DNA of 64,000 nucleotides from Streptomyces rubrogriseus (GCF_027947575.1 NZ_CP116256.1:4030001-4094000); one strand, 5' to 3'. Shown: positions 41,267 to 50,533, counted from the stretch's first letter. The notes: a model not told the origin generated them from the letters alone. Numbers and translations are program-made.

Positions 41267-44106
41267 CGGTCCCGTTCCCGGGCAGGCAGGGGCTGGCTCA
41301 CCAGGCCGCACAACAGGTCGTGCCAGGCCGCCACACCGACCGTGCGGCGCACGACCCTGTGGTCGGGGCCGAGCGTGAGGATGTCGTCGCCGGGGCCGGG
41401 GACGACCTGCATGCCCTCGTTGGGCTGCACGGAGCCGGCCGGGGGGTCGGTGGTCCAGATGTCGAGCTGATCGCCGCTGCCGGCGTCCAGGACGCGTACC
41501 CCCCGGGTGCTGTCGGTCATGAACCCCTGGAAGAGCAGACGGCCGTCCCGGCTGAACGCCACGACGTCGCTGTCGTCGGGCAGGTACCCGGTGGCGCGCA
41601 CGCGCTCGCCGGAGTCGAGCCGTACGACGTACACATGGCTCTCCATGTCCGCGAAGGCCGCCTGCCTGCCCTCGTGGTCGACACTCATGTCCACGGGCTG
41701 GGCCTCGCTCGGCAGGGTGGTGTGGGCCACCTGCGCGAAGGCGTGATCGCCGTCCCAGCGGAAGGTGTCGACACCGTCGTCGTTCAGGAGAACCAGCGTC
41801 CTGCGATCCCCGCTCAGGGCGAACCTGCCGGAGTCCTCCGCCACCGTGCTGCGGGTGCAGGTGCGGGTGTCGAGCAGTTCCACGCCGCCGTTCCATTCGC
41901 CGACCACGTACCGGTCGCCCGGGAGGAAGGACAGGCCGGGGCGGCGGATCAGCGAGAAGGAGGATCCGCCGACGGCCGTCCCGCAGTCCGTGCGCCTTCC
42001 GGTACGCAGGTCCCAGATGTCGAACCGCCCTTCGTCCTCGAAGCCCTCCACGCTCTGCATGCCGACGTATCGCTTGTCGCCGCTGAGCGTGTAGGCCGTG
42101 TCCTCCAGGTTCACCGACAGGTTGGCGTACGGAATCACGCCGAGCCTGCGGCCCGTCCCCGGATCCCAGAACTCGGTGCGCCCCTCGGACCGGTGCACCG
42201 CCATCCGACCGTCGTGGGTCAGATCCCCGTAGGTGAACTCTTTCTCGTCGAAAGCCACTTGCTGCCCCCGTCGGACCCCGGTGGTGAAGAGGTTGAGCTC
42301 TCCGCCGTACGAGGCGACGACCACCTGGGTGCCGTCGGCCGACATGGCGATGGTGCTGGCCGGCCGGGTCAGCCGGCCCAGTGTCGTACCGGGCCGCAGC
42401 GCGGCGTCGTAGAGCCGGACCGTGCCGTCCTGCCCGCCCAGCAGGAAGGTCCCCTTGTCGTCGGCGACCGTCATGTCCTCGTACGGCCCCAAGGACCGGA
42501 CGGCGGTGCGGCGGCGCTGTTCCAGGTCCCACACCTCGGCACGCCTGGACGTCCGGGTCAGGGCCTTGCGCGCCCCGTCGAACAGGAGAACCTCGCTGTA
42601 CTGCAGGGCTTCCGCCGTGCTGCCCGGCATTCCGGGCAGGGACCGGGCCGCCTCCCAGCGCGTCGAGTCCGTCCGGAACTCCCGGACCTCCCGACGGTCC
42701 CTGTCGACCAGGGTCAGCCGGGACCCGTCCGCGGAGAAGCCGAGGCCCACCCTGGCGTCGCCCACCGGAACGCGGGTGATCTCGCGCCCGTCGGACGCGC
42801 GCCACACGACCGCGAACGCCTCACCCTCCGGGGTGTAGTGCGAGGCCGCCACCCACCGTCCGTCGGATGAGAGTGCCAGGGCGTGGAGCCCGTGACCGGC
42901 GCGGGGGAGGTTCTCCGTGTGCCCGGTGGCCATCGTGCTCAGGAGTCTGCCGGACCGGGTGTCCCACAGTTGGACCCGGTTGAGGTAGACCTCCATGGCC
43001 AGGATCCGGCCGTCACGGCTCAGCGCCCTGGGCGTGCCCTCGGCGCGCACCACGCCCGACTGCCGGGCGGAACGCACGTCGTAGAGGCGCACGACCCGGT
43101 CCTCGTCGAACACCGAGCGGTATGCCGCAGTCGTACCGTCCCCGCTGAGGACGACGTCCGTGGCGGCCGGACGCGAGGCACCCCGCATGTCCGTCACGGA
43201 GTCGGCGTCCGCCCGCAGCCGCCGTCTGGCGTACGGCGCGGCGGTCACGGCCTGGGCCAGAGCGCGTCGGGACTCCGGGGTGGACCTGGTCTCCTCGGCG
43301 TACAGGGCGTACTGCGCGGCCTGGTTGGGGCTGGTCCCGAGCAGTTGCCCGGAGCGGGCGGCGAGCGCCTGGGAAGCGGAGGTACGGGCCTGGGACAGGG
43401 CCTCTTCGCGCTGTCTGCTGGCGTCGAAGAAGCCGTAGACCGCAAGGACGAGCAGCGCCACGAGCAGGGCGACGCCCGACCAGCTCAGCCGTTTGACGAA
43501 CCGGAGCTGCCGGAAGTCGTCGTGCTCCAGCTCTTCCTTGGGACGGCCGTGCAACGGCGATGCCAGGGTGGCGACCGCGGCACGGAACGGTGGGTAGCGC
43601 ATGGAGTGATGGGACCGTTCCCCGATCTCCCGGAGGTCCACCCAGAGCGGCGCGGCCGTGAAGTGGCCCGCCAGGTTTCGCGGCAGGGAGGTGGTCTTCT
43701 GCCAGTCGAAGTCGCCGGCCCTGTCGTCCCACACGATCTCACCGCTCGCGACGGCGATGAGCAGGTGCTCCGTGTCGCGCTCGCGCAGCCAGTAGTCGAC
43801 TTCCCTGGCCACCCAGGGCGAGGCGGCGGCCTCCGGGGAGGCGAGCAGGATGAGATAGCGGGAGCGTGCCAGTTCGAGCTGGATCGACTGCCACAGGTCG
43901 TGGTTGGCCGGCAGGCTGGTGACATCACGGAACACGCTCATCCGCATGGGCCTGAAGCGCGAGACGGCCAGCCGCTCCAGGCCGCGCTGGAGTTTTTTCG
44001 CGAGCGGCGCGTTCTTGCTCTGGCTGTACGAGATGAAGGCGTCGCGCTGCTTCGCACCGACCGGCTCCACCGCTCGCGCCTCGGTCTCTTCCACGGCATC
44101 GCTCAT
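41227..44106 (-). CDS. TIR domain - transmembrane helix - WD40-like propeller protein
   Basis: This is a 959-residue protein. Residues 20-165 are a TIR domain (RDAFISYSQSKNAPLAKKLQ; LASPEAAASPWVAREVDYW, with Glu102 at the place of the catalytic Glu of TIR NADases). A membrane helix lies at 210-227, followed by a helical linker (QALAARSGQLL, AAQYALYAEE, TPESRRALAQAV) known from signalling propeller proteins. The rest is WD40-type repeats (LALSSDGRWVAASH, IAMSADGTQVVVAS). The TIR domain faces the cytoplasm if the propeller is outside, or the reverse. It may be a stress or phage-response effector. No NTPase is present. Confidence 0.82.
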   Translation of the reverse strand: MSDAVEETEARAVEPVGAKQRDAFISYSQSKNAPLAKKLQRGLERLAVSRFRPMRMSVFRDVTSLPANHDLWQSIQLELARSRYLILLASPEAAASPWVAREVDYWLRERDTEHLLIAVASGEIVWDDRAGDFDWQKTTSLPRNLAGHFTAAPLWVDLREIGERSHHSMRYPPFRAAVATLASPLHGRPKEELEHDDFRQLRFVKRLSWSGVALLVALLVLAVYGFFDASRQREEALSQARTSASQALAARSGQLLGTSPNQAAQYALYAEETRSTPESRRALAQAVTAAPYARRRLRADADSVTDMRGASRPAATDVVLSGDGTTAAYRSVFDEDRVVRLYDVRSARQSGVVRAEGTPRALSRDGRILAMEVYLNRVQLWDTRSGRLLSTMATGHTENLPRAGHGLHALALSSDGRWVAASHYTPEGEAFAVVWRASDGREITRVPVGDARVGLGFSADGSRLTLVDRDRREVREFRTDSTRWEAARSLPGMPGSTAEALQYSEVLLFDGARKALTRTSRRAEVWDLEQRRRTAVRSLGPYEDMTVADDKGTFLLGGQDGTVRLYDAALRPGTTLGRLTRPASTIAMSADGTQVVVASYGGELNLFTTGVRRGQQVAFDEKEFTYGDLTHDGRMAVHRSEGRTEFWDPGTGRRLGVIPYANLSVNLEDTAYTLSGDKRYVGMQSVEGFEDEGRFDIWDLRTGRRTDCGTAVGGSSFSLIRRPGLSFLPGDRYVVGEWNGGVELLDTRTCTRSTVAEDSGRFALSGDRRTLVLLNDDGVDTFRWDGDHAFAQVAHTTLPSEAQPVDMSVDHEGRQAAFADMESHVYVVRLDSGERVRATGYLPDDSDVVAFSRDGRLLFQGFMTDSTRGVRVLDAGSGDQLDIWTTDPPAGSVQPNEGMQVVPGPGDDILTLGPDHRVVRRTVGVAAWHDLLCGLVSQPLPARERDRYLKDLDVADPCR

Positions 44107-44276
44107 GGCGTCCCCCGTGCCCCCTCCGCAGGTACCTGTTGCCTCTGACGTGCGGCATCAACTCCTGTGCCTATCATGCCCGTTGTTGCTCCGCTGGCTC
44201 ACCCGCACCGCCACGCCCCGACCGCTACCGCGCCGACGGTCGCCGGCCGTCGGCCGTCGGCGTCGTCGGGCCCCTG

Positions 44277-44309
44277 AGCGGCCCGTGCACGGCAGGGCGA
44301 AGGGCCGCT
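44277..44309 (-). terminator. Hairpin at the end of the LysR gene
   Basis: The 8-bp stem AGCGGCCC / GGGCCGCT with a 17-nt loop starts within the LysR stop codon. Confidence 0.45.
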
Positions 44310-45228
44310 ACTGGTCGGGGGTGGCCGGCGGGGTGAACGGGGCCCGGAGGATGCGGATGGCTGTCTCGCGCAGCCAGGTGTGGGCGGGGTCGTTGTCGTG
44401 GCGCCGGTGCCAGAGCAGGCAGAGGGGTACTTCGGGCAGTTCGATCGGCAGCGGGAGTGTGATCAGGCCGAGCTGGTGGCGGATCGAGCGGGTGACGGCG
44501 TCGGGCAGGGTGACCACGAGGTCGGTGTCACGGGCGAGTTGCAGCGCGGTGGCCGTGGTGGGGGCGGAGGCGATGACGCGGCGCTCGTGGCCGCGTTCGG
44601 CCAGGACGCCGTCGATCCGGTCGCGCAGGCGCCCGCGCCGGGAGACGGTCAGATGAGGGACCGCCGCGTACCTCTCGGCGGTCACGGGCTGTTCGGTGAG
44701 CGGGTGGCCCGGGCGGACGGCGAGGACGAGCCGGTCGTGCCCGACGAGGCGGTGACGGATGTCGGGCAGGGACGGCGGGCCGGCACTGGAGGCGAGGTCG
44801 ACCTCGCCGCGACGCAACTCGGGGGTGTCGTCGCCGGGTTCGGCGGTGAGCCGCAGTTGCACCCCCGGGGCCTCGCGGTGCACCGCGACGATCAGTGCGG
44901 TCCCGCAGGTGGTGGTGAGGGCATCGTGCCAGCGGACGGTGAACACCCGCTCCAGGGCCGCCAGGTCGAGTTCGGACTGGGCGGACAGCAGGTGGTGGGC
45001 CTGCTGCACGAGCGCGTGGACCTCGGTGCGCATGGCAAGCGCACGGGTGGTGGGCGTCATGTGACGTCCGGTACGGACCAGGATCTGGTCCCCGGTGGCC
45101 TTGCGGATACGGCCCAGAGAGCGGCTCATCGCCGGGGCGGTCACGTGGAGGCGGGCAGCGGCCCCGGCCACACTGCCCTCTTCCAGCAGGGCGTCCAGAG
45201 CGGTGAGCAGATTCAAATCCAGTTGCAT
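44308..45228 (-). CDS. LysR family transcriptional regulator
   Basis: This 306-residue protein has an N-terminal winged HTH (MQLDLNLLTALDALLEEGS, GAAARLHVTAPAMSRSLGRIR) and a substrate-binding domain (about 90-300). It is divergent from the phosphatase-like gene. A perfect ACAGT-a-ACTGT repeat lies 2 bp before its start codon, suited to autoregulation. AraC-like activity is excluded by the fold. Confidence 0.92.
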   Translation of the reverse strand: MQLDLNLLTALDALLEEGSVAGAAARLHVTAPAMSRSLGRIRKATGDQILVRTGRHMTPTTRALAMRTEVHALVQQAHHLLSAQSELDLAALERVFTVRWHDALTTTCGTALIVAVHREAPGVQLRLTAEPGDDTPELRRGEVDLASSAGPPSLPDIRHRLVGHDRLVLAVRPGHPLTEQPVTAERYAAVPHLTVSRRGRLRDRIDGVLAERGHERRVIASAPTTATALQLARDTDLVVTLPDAVTRSIRHQLGLITLPLPIELPEVPLCLLWHRRHDNDPAHTWLRETAIRILRAPFTPPATPDQ

Positions 45229-45229
45229 G

Positions 45230-45240
45230 ACAGTAACTGT
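45230..45240. promoter_or_regulatory. Short palindrome at the LysR gene start
   Basis: ACAGT-a-ACTGT is a perfect inverted repeat immediately upstream of the LysR ATG, in the 127-bp divergent gap. Confidence 0.4.
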
Positions 45241-45355
45241 ACGAGTGAGAACCATGCACTTGTTGTTAACGGTCCAGGCTTCTACCTTCGAGGTGCGGGG
45301 CCCGGGGGAAAGCGCCCGAGGTCGCCCCGCTTCCACCAAGACCAGGGAGTACGCC

Positions 45356-46189
45356 ATGAGCACAGCCATGCCTTCCGGCCTCGACACCACGCTCCTGCCC
45401 GCGGTGACCGCCGCGGTGCGGGCCGCCGGAGTCACCCTGCGGGAGCGCCGCACGACCCACGCCCGAGGCGTGAGCCTGGAGGAGGTCGTCGGCGAGATCC
45501 ACGCCAATGACGAGGCGGTCCTCGCTGTGCTGCGCGAGCCGCTGCTGAAGGCCCGTCCCGGGGCGCGCTGGGTGGAGGACGAGCTGGCGGGCGGGGCGCT
45601 CCCGCCGGGCGAGTGGTGGGTCTGCGACCCGGCGGAGGGCAACATCAACCACGTCCACGGCCTGCCCGACTGGGCCGTCACCGCCACCCTGGTGCGCGAC
45701 AACCAGCCGGTCCTGACGGTCGTTCACCTCCCGCTGACCGGCGACACCTACACCGCCACCGCCGGCGGCGGCGCCCATCTCAACGGCCGTCCCCTGACCG
45801 TGTCGGCCAAGAGCGACCTGGGCGCCGCGCTGGTCGGCACCGGACAGGCCCGGCCCGGCGAGAGCACCGACACCTTCCGCCGGATCGGCGAATCGGTCAC
45901 CGCCATGCTCACCGCCGGCCTCGTGGTCCGCGTGTCGGTCCCGGCCACGCTGCAGCTCATCCACGTCGCCGCCGGACGCATGGACGCCTTCTGGCAGTTC
46001 TCCGACGTCCGCTCCGGCCTGGTCGCCGGCGCCCTCCTGGTCACCGAGGCCGGAGGGACCGTCACCGACCTGGACGGCAGGCCCTGGACCGCGGCCGGCC
46101 GCGACTTCCTGGCCGCCGCACCCCGCATTCACGCCACCGCGCTCGACGTCCTCTCCGCGATCCGGCCGACAGGCCGACCGTCGATCTGA
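45356..46189 (+). CDS. Inositol-monophosphatase-like protein with altered metal motif
   Basis: This 277-residue protein starts at ATG 45356. It aligns with the IMPase fold: WVCDPAEGNINHVHGLPDWAVTATLV corresponds to the usual DP-x-DGT-x-N-F-HG region, read here as WVCDPAEGNIN and HVHGLPDWAVTATLV. The canonical D-P-I/L-D is D-P-A-E, and the C-terminal W-D is replaced by S-D (FSDVRSGLVAGALLV). Phosphatase activity may be altered or lost. It is 47 bp upstream of the F420-reductase-like gene in the same direction. Confidence 0.8.
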   Translation: MSTAMPSGLDTTLLPAVTAAVRAAGVTLRERRTTHARGVSLEEVVGEIHANDEAVLAVLREPLLKARPGARWVEDELAGGALPPGEWWVCDPAEGNINHVHGLPDWAVTATLVRDNQPVLTVVHLPLTGDTYTATAGGGAHLNGRPLTVSAKSDLGAALVGTGQARPGESTDTFRRIGESVTAMLTAGLVVRVSVPATLQLIHVAAGRMDAFWQFSDVRSGLVAGALLVTEAGGTVTDLDGRPWTAAGRDFLAAAPRIHATALDVLSAIRPTGRPSI

Positions 46190-46236
46190 CCTCCTCCGTC
46201 CACCCGAACCAGTCAGTCCGCAAGGAGCAAACCACC

Positions 46237-46881
46237 ATGACCAGCATCGGGATCCTGGGCGCCGGCCGCGTCGGCACCACCCTCGCCCGCACCCTCACCG
46301 AGGCGGGACACCGCGTCACCCTCGGCCGCCGCGAACACGGCGCCGAGACGGGCACGCCGCCTTTGGCGGGATCCGCCGTCCGCTACGCCGACCACGCCAC
46401 CACGGCCCGCACCGCTGACGTCGTCATCAACGCCACCCCCGGCGACAGCACCCTCGACCGGCTCACCGCCCTGCGGGCCGAACTCGCCGGCAAGATCCTC
46501 ATCGATGTCTCCAACGCCACCCACGACGCCGCCGACGGCCTGCCCGGCGACCTGTGCCACCCCGGCGGCAGCCTCGCCGAACGGCTCCAGGACGCTCTGC
46601 CCGACACCCGCGTCGTCAAGACCCTCAACACCATGCTGTTCATGGTCATGACCGCCCCGGGAACGCTGGCCACCCCGCCCACCGCCTATCTCTCGGGAAA
46701 CGACGAGCAGGCCAAGCAGACCGTCACCGGTCTTCTCGGCGACCTGGGCTGGCAGCCCGGGTGGATCGAGGACCTCGGCGACATCACCACGGCCCGCGCC
46801 ACCGAAGCCATGATCCTCGTCGTCCCCCACATCATCCGCCGCAACGGCTTCACGCCCTTCGCCGTCTCCGTTGCCCGCTGA
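46237..46881 (+). CDS. NADPH-dependent F420-reductase-like oxidoreductase
   Basis: This 214-residue Rossmann protein has GILGAGRVGTTLARTL, then R-R-x-H binding of NADP phosphate (LGRREHG) and DVSNATHD. It matches the F420:NADP oxidoreductase-like family (YqkA/NADP_oxidored F420). AAGGAG lies upstream of ATG 46237. Probably it reduces a small ketone or deazaflavin with NADPH; the operon partner is the IMPase-like protein. Confidence 0.85.
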   Translation: MTSIGILGAGRVGTTLARTLTEAGHRVTLGRREHGAETGTPPLAGSAVRYADHATTARTADVVINATPGDSTLDRLTALRAELAGKILIDVSNATHDAADGLPGDLCHPGGSLAERLQDALPDTRVVKTLNTMLFMVMTAPGTLATPPTAYLSGNDEQAKQTVTGLLGDLGWQPGWIEDLGDITTARATEAMILVVPHIIRRNGFTPFAVSVAR

Positions 46882-46994
46882 CCCGCACGGAGGTGGGTGC
46901 GGCGTTGTCCGGGCCGAGCAGACGGTGTCGCCGATGAGTTCCGCCTCCTCGAACGGTCTCACCCAACGACACGACCGTTCCCGACAGGAGTGCC

Positions 46995-47363
46995 ATGTCC
47001 ACCATTCAGCCAGTGATCCTTACCGCCGACCACGACGTCCTGCTCGACTTCTACACGCAACTGTTCGGCGCCGAGGAGATCTTCCGGGTACCGGAGAAGG
47101 GTCCGGTCTTCTACCTCGGCCTGCGCATCGGCGACACCGACCTCGGGCTGGTGGCCAAGCCGGACCCGGGGGACCGAGAGGCGCCGCGGATCCTGCTCAG
47201 CATCGGTGTCGACGACGTCGACGAGACACTCGGCCGGGTGGCGGCGCTGGGCGGCACGGTCCGTCGCGGCCCCAACGACATGCCGTGGGGCCAGCGCGTC
47301 GCCCACATCCAGGACCCCGACGGCAACCCGGTGAACCTCACCCAGCCCGTTGCGGCCTGGTGA
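46995..47363 (+). CDS. VOC family protein (single domain)
   Basis: This 122-residue glyoxalase-fold protein has a paired beta-alpha-beta-beta-beta pattern, ending HIQDPDGNPVNLTQP. CAGGAG lies ahead of ATG 46995. It lies 113 bp after the F420-reductase-like gene and could be part of the same transcription unit. The substrate is unknown. Confidence 0.85.
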   Translation: MSTIQPVILTADHDVLLDFYTQLFGAEEIFRVPEKGPVFYLGLRIGDTDLGLVAKPDPGDREAPRILLSIGVDDVDETLGRVAALGGTVRRGPNDMPWGQRVAHIQDPDGNPVNLTQPVAAW

Positions 47364-47393
47364 GGCGCCTGGACCGGCGGAGCGCGCAGCCGC

Positions 47394-47577
47394 TCACTCC
47401 AGCGGCTCGTGGTTGACCCAGATCGCCTTGTAGGGGTGGCGGCCCTGCCGGCGCTCGATGAGGCCGACGGCCCCGGGCAGGGCGAAGATCGCGTCGAGGG
47501 CGTCCAGGTCGGCCAGGCGCAGTCGCACGATGGCGCTGGCGACGGCCACCGGGGCGTGGTCGTCGCCCGGGACGCCG
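47394..47577 (-). pseudogene. C-terminal remnant of an unidentified protein
   Basis: The minus strand reads about 60 plausible residues (AIVRLRLADLDALDAIFALPG, shown as AIVRLRLADLDALD and AIFALPGAVGLIERRQG, ending NHEPLE and a stop at 47394). Upstream of about 47577 the frame loses protein character where the LysR sequence begins on the other strand. I take it as a gene missing its 5' part. The family is not recognised. Confidence 0.5.
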
Positions 47578-48423
47578 ATGTGGTGCGGCCTGGCGATCGC
47601 GCAGCCGGCCCTGTCCAAGGCGATCCGGCGGCTGGAATCCCGGCTCGGAGTGCGGCTGCTGGATCGCTCCAGCAGGCACGTCACCCTCACCACCGCCGGC
47701 GAAGCGCTTCTGCACCATGGCCGGCACGCGCTCAACGCGGTCGGCGCGGCTGCCGAGAAGACCCGCCGGGCCGGTGACCGGCAAGCCCACCTGCGCCTGG
47801 TGATCAAACCCGGCGGGGACGGAAACCTGCTGTCCGGCATCCTCGCCGGCTACGCCGGCCGGCCCGACGCCCGCCAGGTCGACATCATCTTCGGCGGAGC
47901 CACCGACCGCGCCGATCACGTCCGCGACGGCCGTGCCGACGTCGCCCTGTTGTACGCGCCGTTCGACGACATGACCGGCCTGGACCACGTAACCCTGGCA
48001 GTCGAAGGACGGGTCGCGATCCTGCCTCCGGACCACCGGCTCGCCGCTCGCCCGGAGGTCACCCTCGCCGACCTCGCCCAGGAGACACTGCCACGCTGGA
48101 AAGGCGTGCGCTGGACCGGAGCACCCGAGGCCAGGCCGGGTCCCGAGGTCACGGACGCGGCCGAAGTCATGCAGATGATCAGGCTGGGGCGCACCGTCGC
48201 GATCCTTCCCCGCTCACTGGCCCGGCCTCTGCACCCCGACCTCGTCTACCGTCCCGTGACCGACGCCCCCGACAGCGAGCTCGTCGTCGCGTGGTCGCAG
48301 GACGACCGCCGTCGCCTGGTCGCCTCCTTCGTCGCCGCCGCCGTGGATGCCGCGGGTCAGTCGTCGCCCGATGCCGACGGGCCCCGGCCAACGGCCGGGC
48401 CGGCCCGCCCGCGTCGTCGCTGA
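47578..48423 (+). pseudogene. LysR regulator lacking the first part of its HTH
   Basis: From ATG 47578 the frame gives 281 residues. It enters LysR homology at GLAIAQPALSKAIRRLESRLG (seen as IAQPALSKAIRRLE, then RLGVRLLDRSSRHVTLTTAGEALL) and continues through a full effector domain. About 30 N-terminal residues carrying the first HTH helices are missing and are replaced by sequence that codes on the other strand. It is probably unable to bind DNA normally. It resembles the intact LysR at 51512-52375. Confidence 0.7.
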
Positions 48424-48458
48424 CCGCGTCAGCCCGCGGGCGCTTCGGCCGGCCGTCC

Positions 48459-48560
48459 TCAGGCCGCGTCCGGGGGAGTGGGCCGCTCCCGTCCGGCTTC
48501 CTCCAGGGGATCGGCCAGCACCACCGCGATCCCGCGAGCGGTGAACGGCGCCACGTCGGC
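48459..48560 (-). pseudogene. C-terminal gene remnant
   Basis: The minus strand reads about 33 protein-like residues (ADVAPFTARGIAVVLADPLEEAG, given as ADVAPFTARG and IAVVLADPLEEAGRERP, then stop 48459). Reading is not continuous beyond about 48563, where another fragment begins on the plus strand. Confidence 0.35.
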
Positions 48561-48639
48561 CTCCGTCGCCGCCGACGTGGTCCACCTCCAGCAGATCGCC
48601 GCCACCCACCTGGCGGCCGCCCGGGGGGAGCGGGCATGA
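48541..48639 (+). pseudogene. C-terminal gene remnant overlapping the dehydrogenase start
   Basis: The frame ends VVHLQQIAATHLAAARGERA and TGA at 48637-48639, which overlaps the following ATG (ATGA), the usual layout of a coupled upstream gene. Only the last about 25-30 residues seem to remain; the 5' portion was lost at about 48560. Confidence 0.4.
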
Positions 48640-49595
48640 GCACGCCGGGCCACACCACGCTCATCACCACCCCCACCTTCGCCCGCCACTCGGCCGACCC
48701 CTGGACCCTGCTCGCCGAGGGCGGCGCCGGTCCGGTCCGTCCCCGCGAGGACGGCGCACTGCCGCACGACGAAGTGCTGCGGTGGATGGCCGGCGCCGAC
48801 GCGCTCGTCGCCGGCATGGACGCGGTCACCGCCGAGGTCATGGACGCCGCCCCGAAGCTGAAGGTCATCGCCAAGCACGGCGTCGGCACCGACACCATCG
48901 ACCTCGCGGCCGCCCGCGACCGCGGCATCCCCGTCGTCTGCGCGCCCGGCTCCAACTCCCGGGCCGTCGCCGAGTACACCTTCGGGCTCGTGCTCGACGC
49001 CGCCCGCCGGATCAGCGCCTCCCACACCGCCGTCACCGAGGGCGGCTGGCCCAAGCTCTTCGGTCCGGAACTGCACGGCCGGACCATCGGCGTCGTCGGC
49101 TTCGGCCGGATCGGGCGGCTCGTGGCCGGCTACGCGCGCGCCTTCGGCATGCGGGTACTCGCCCACGACCCGTACGTCCCCGACGACGCGGTGACGGCCG
49201 CACAGGCCGAGCCCGCCACGCTCGACGCGCTCCTCGCCCACGCCGACGTCGTCACCCTCCACCTGCCGCCCGCGGCGGAACCACTGCTGAACGCCGCCCG
49301 GCTGCAGGCCATGAAACCCGGAGCGATCCTCGTCAATGCGGCCCGCGGCGACCTCGTCGACGAGACCGCGCTGGCCGCCGCGCTGCACTCCGGCCACCTG
49401 TCCGCCGCCGCCCTCGACGCCTTCACCGCCGAGCCCCTCCCCGAATCCCACGTCCTGCGCACCGCTCCCCGCCTCACCCTCACCTCGCACATGGCCGCCT
49501 GCACCCCGCAGGCCAACCGCGCGATGGGCCTGATGGTCGCCGAGGACGTCCTGCGCGTCCTGGCCGGCGAACCCCCGCACCACCCGGCCGGCTGA
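48636..49595 (+). CDS. D-isomer-specific 2-hydroxyacid dehydrogenase
   Basis: This 319-residue protein has a catalytic domain split around a Rossmann fold with GVVGFGRIGRLVAGYARAFG. The catalytic Arg (NAARGDLVDE), Glu and His (LTLTSHMAACT) and the dimer helix (HGVGTDTIDLAAARDRGIPV) are recognisable. It should reduce a 2-ketoacid with NAD(P)H, as phosphoglycerate-dehydrogenase-like enzymes do. GGGGAG is 6 nt upstream of ATG 48636. It is intact although both sides are decayed. Confidence 0.9.
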   Translation: MSTPGHTTLITTPTFARHSADPWTLLAEGGAGPVRPREDGALPHDEVLRWMAGADALVAGMDAVTAEVMDAAPKLKVIAKHGVGTDTIDLAAARDRGIPVVCAPGSNSRAVAEYTFGLVLDAARRISASHTAVTEGGWPKLFGPELHGRTIGVVGFGRIGRLVAGYARAFGMRVLAHDPYVPDDAVTAAQAEPATLDALLAHADVVTLHLPPAAEPLLNAARLQAMKPGAILVNAARGDLVDETALAAALHSGHLSAAALDAFTAEPLPESHVLRTAPRLTLTSHMAACTPQANRAMGLMVAEDVLRVLAGEPPHHPAG

Positions 49596-49693
49596 TCCGT
49601 CCCCCTCCCCGCCACGTCACCCCCCATTGCTCGCCCCGTCCTGTTTGCCTTCCGCTCCGGCGACGGCGCCGGAACCAGCAAAGGAACACCGTC

Positions 49694-50456
49694 ATGTCGA
49701 CCACCGCCCCCGCCCGTGCGGCGGAGCACGCGCAGACCGATCCGTACGCCCTGCGCCCCGAGGACGCCCGTCCGGCTCCCGAGACCTTCCGCGACCGGCT
49801 CCGCCATCTCGGCCCGGGCTTCGTGCTGTCGGCCGCCGTCGTCGGCTCCGGCGAGCTGATCACGACCACCGCGCTCGGCGCCAAGGCCGGCTTCGCGCTG
49901 CTGTGGCTGGTGGTCCTGTCGACCGCGGTCAAGGTCTGGGTCCAGATGGAACTGGCCCGCTGGACCATCCTCAACGGGCGCACCGCGCTGGAGGGCTACC
50001 GCGAGGTCGGCCCGCGCATCGGTCGGCTGAGCTGGATCAACTGGCTCTGGATCGGCATGGACTTCGCCAAGATGTTCCAGCGCGGCGGCATCATCGGCGG
50101 TACGGCGGCCGCCTGTTCGGTGCTGTGGCCGGTCGTCGGCGACCCCCTGAGCTGGGGCTCGCTGGCCCTGTGGGCGGTCGTCGTCACGCTCGCCGCGATC
50201 TGCCTGCTCCAGTCCGGCAAGTACAGCCTGGTGGAACGGGCCTGCCTCGTCTCCGTCGTCGTCTTTCGGCGGCATCGGCGGCGGGATCTTCCTGCTGGCC
50301 GTGGTCGTCGCTGTCTGGCGACTGCGCCACACCGGAGTGCCGGCACGCTTCCGCACCAATCCGTGGCTGACCGCGGCGCTCGTCGTCAGCAGCGCCGCGA
50401 TCCTGTGCGTCGGCGTGTACGGAGTCCTGAAGACCGTGGGAGTCGTCGCGGACTAG
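49694..50456 (+). pseudogene. Nramp divalent-metal transporter with internal deletion and frameshift
   Basis: ATG 49694, with AAGGAA ahead, opens a good Nramp N-terminus (HLGPGFVLSAAVVGSGELITTT, seen as GPGFVLSAAVVGSG; KMFQRGGIIGGTA) for about 190 residues up to VERACLVSVVVF near 50266. The hydrophobic C-terminus continues in a different frame: FGGIGGGIFLLAVVVAVW, then NPWLTAALVVSSAAILCVG, ending TAG 50456. Only about 255 of the usual 420-450 residues are covered, so the middle helices are missing. It is non-functional as a transporter unless this is a sequencing artefact. Confidence 0.75.
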
Positions 50457-50533
50457 CGGGTGGAGCGGCGGCCCGCGACACCGGGTACTCCCTCGACGAG
50501 CTCCTGATCCCCAGGGGGCCCGAGCGGGCGGGG

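Noticed and set aside
50457..50533. A short plus-strand frame (DTGYSLDELLIPRG) as a gene
   Set aside because: It has only about 20 plausible residues in the scarred zone, with no start site; it may be debris from a lost gene.
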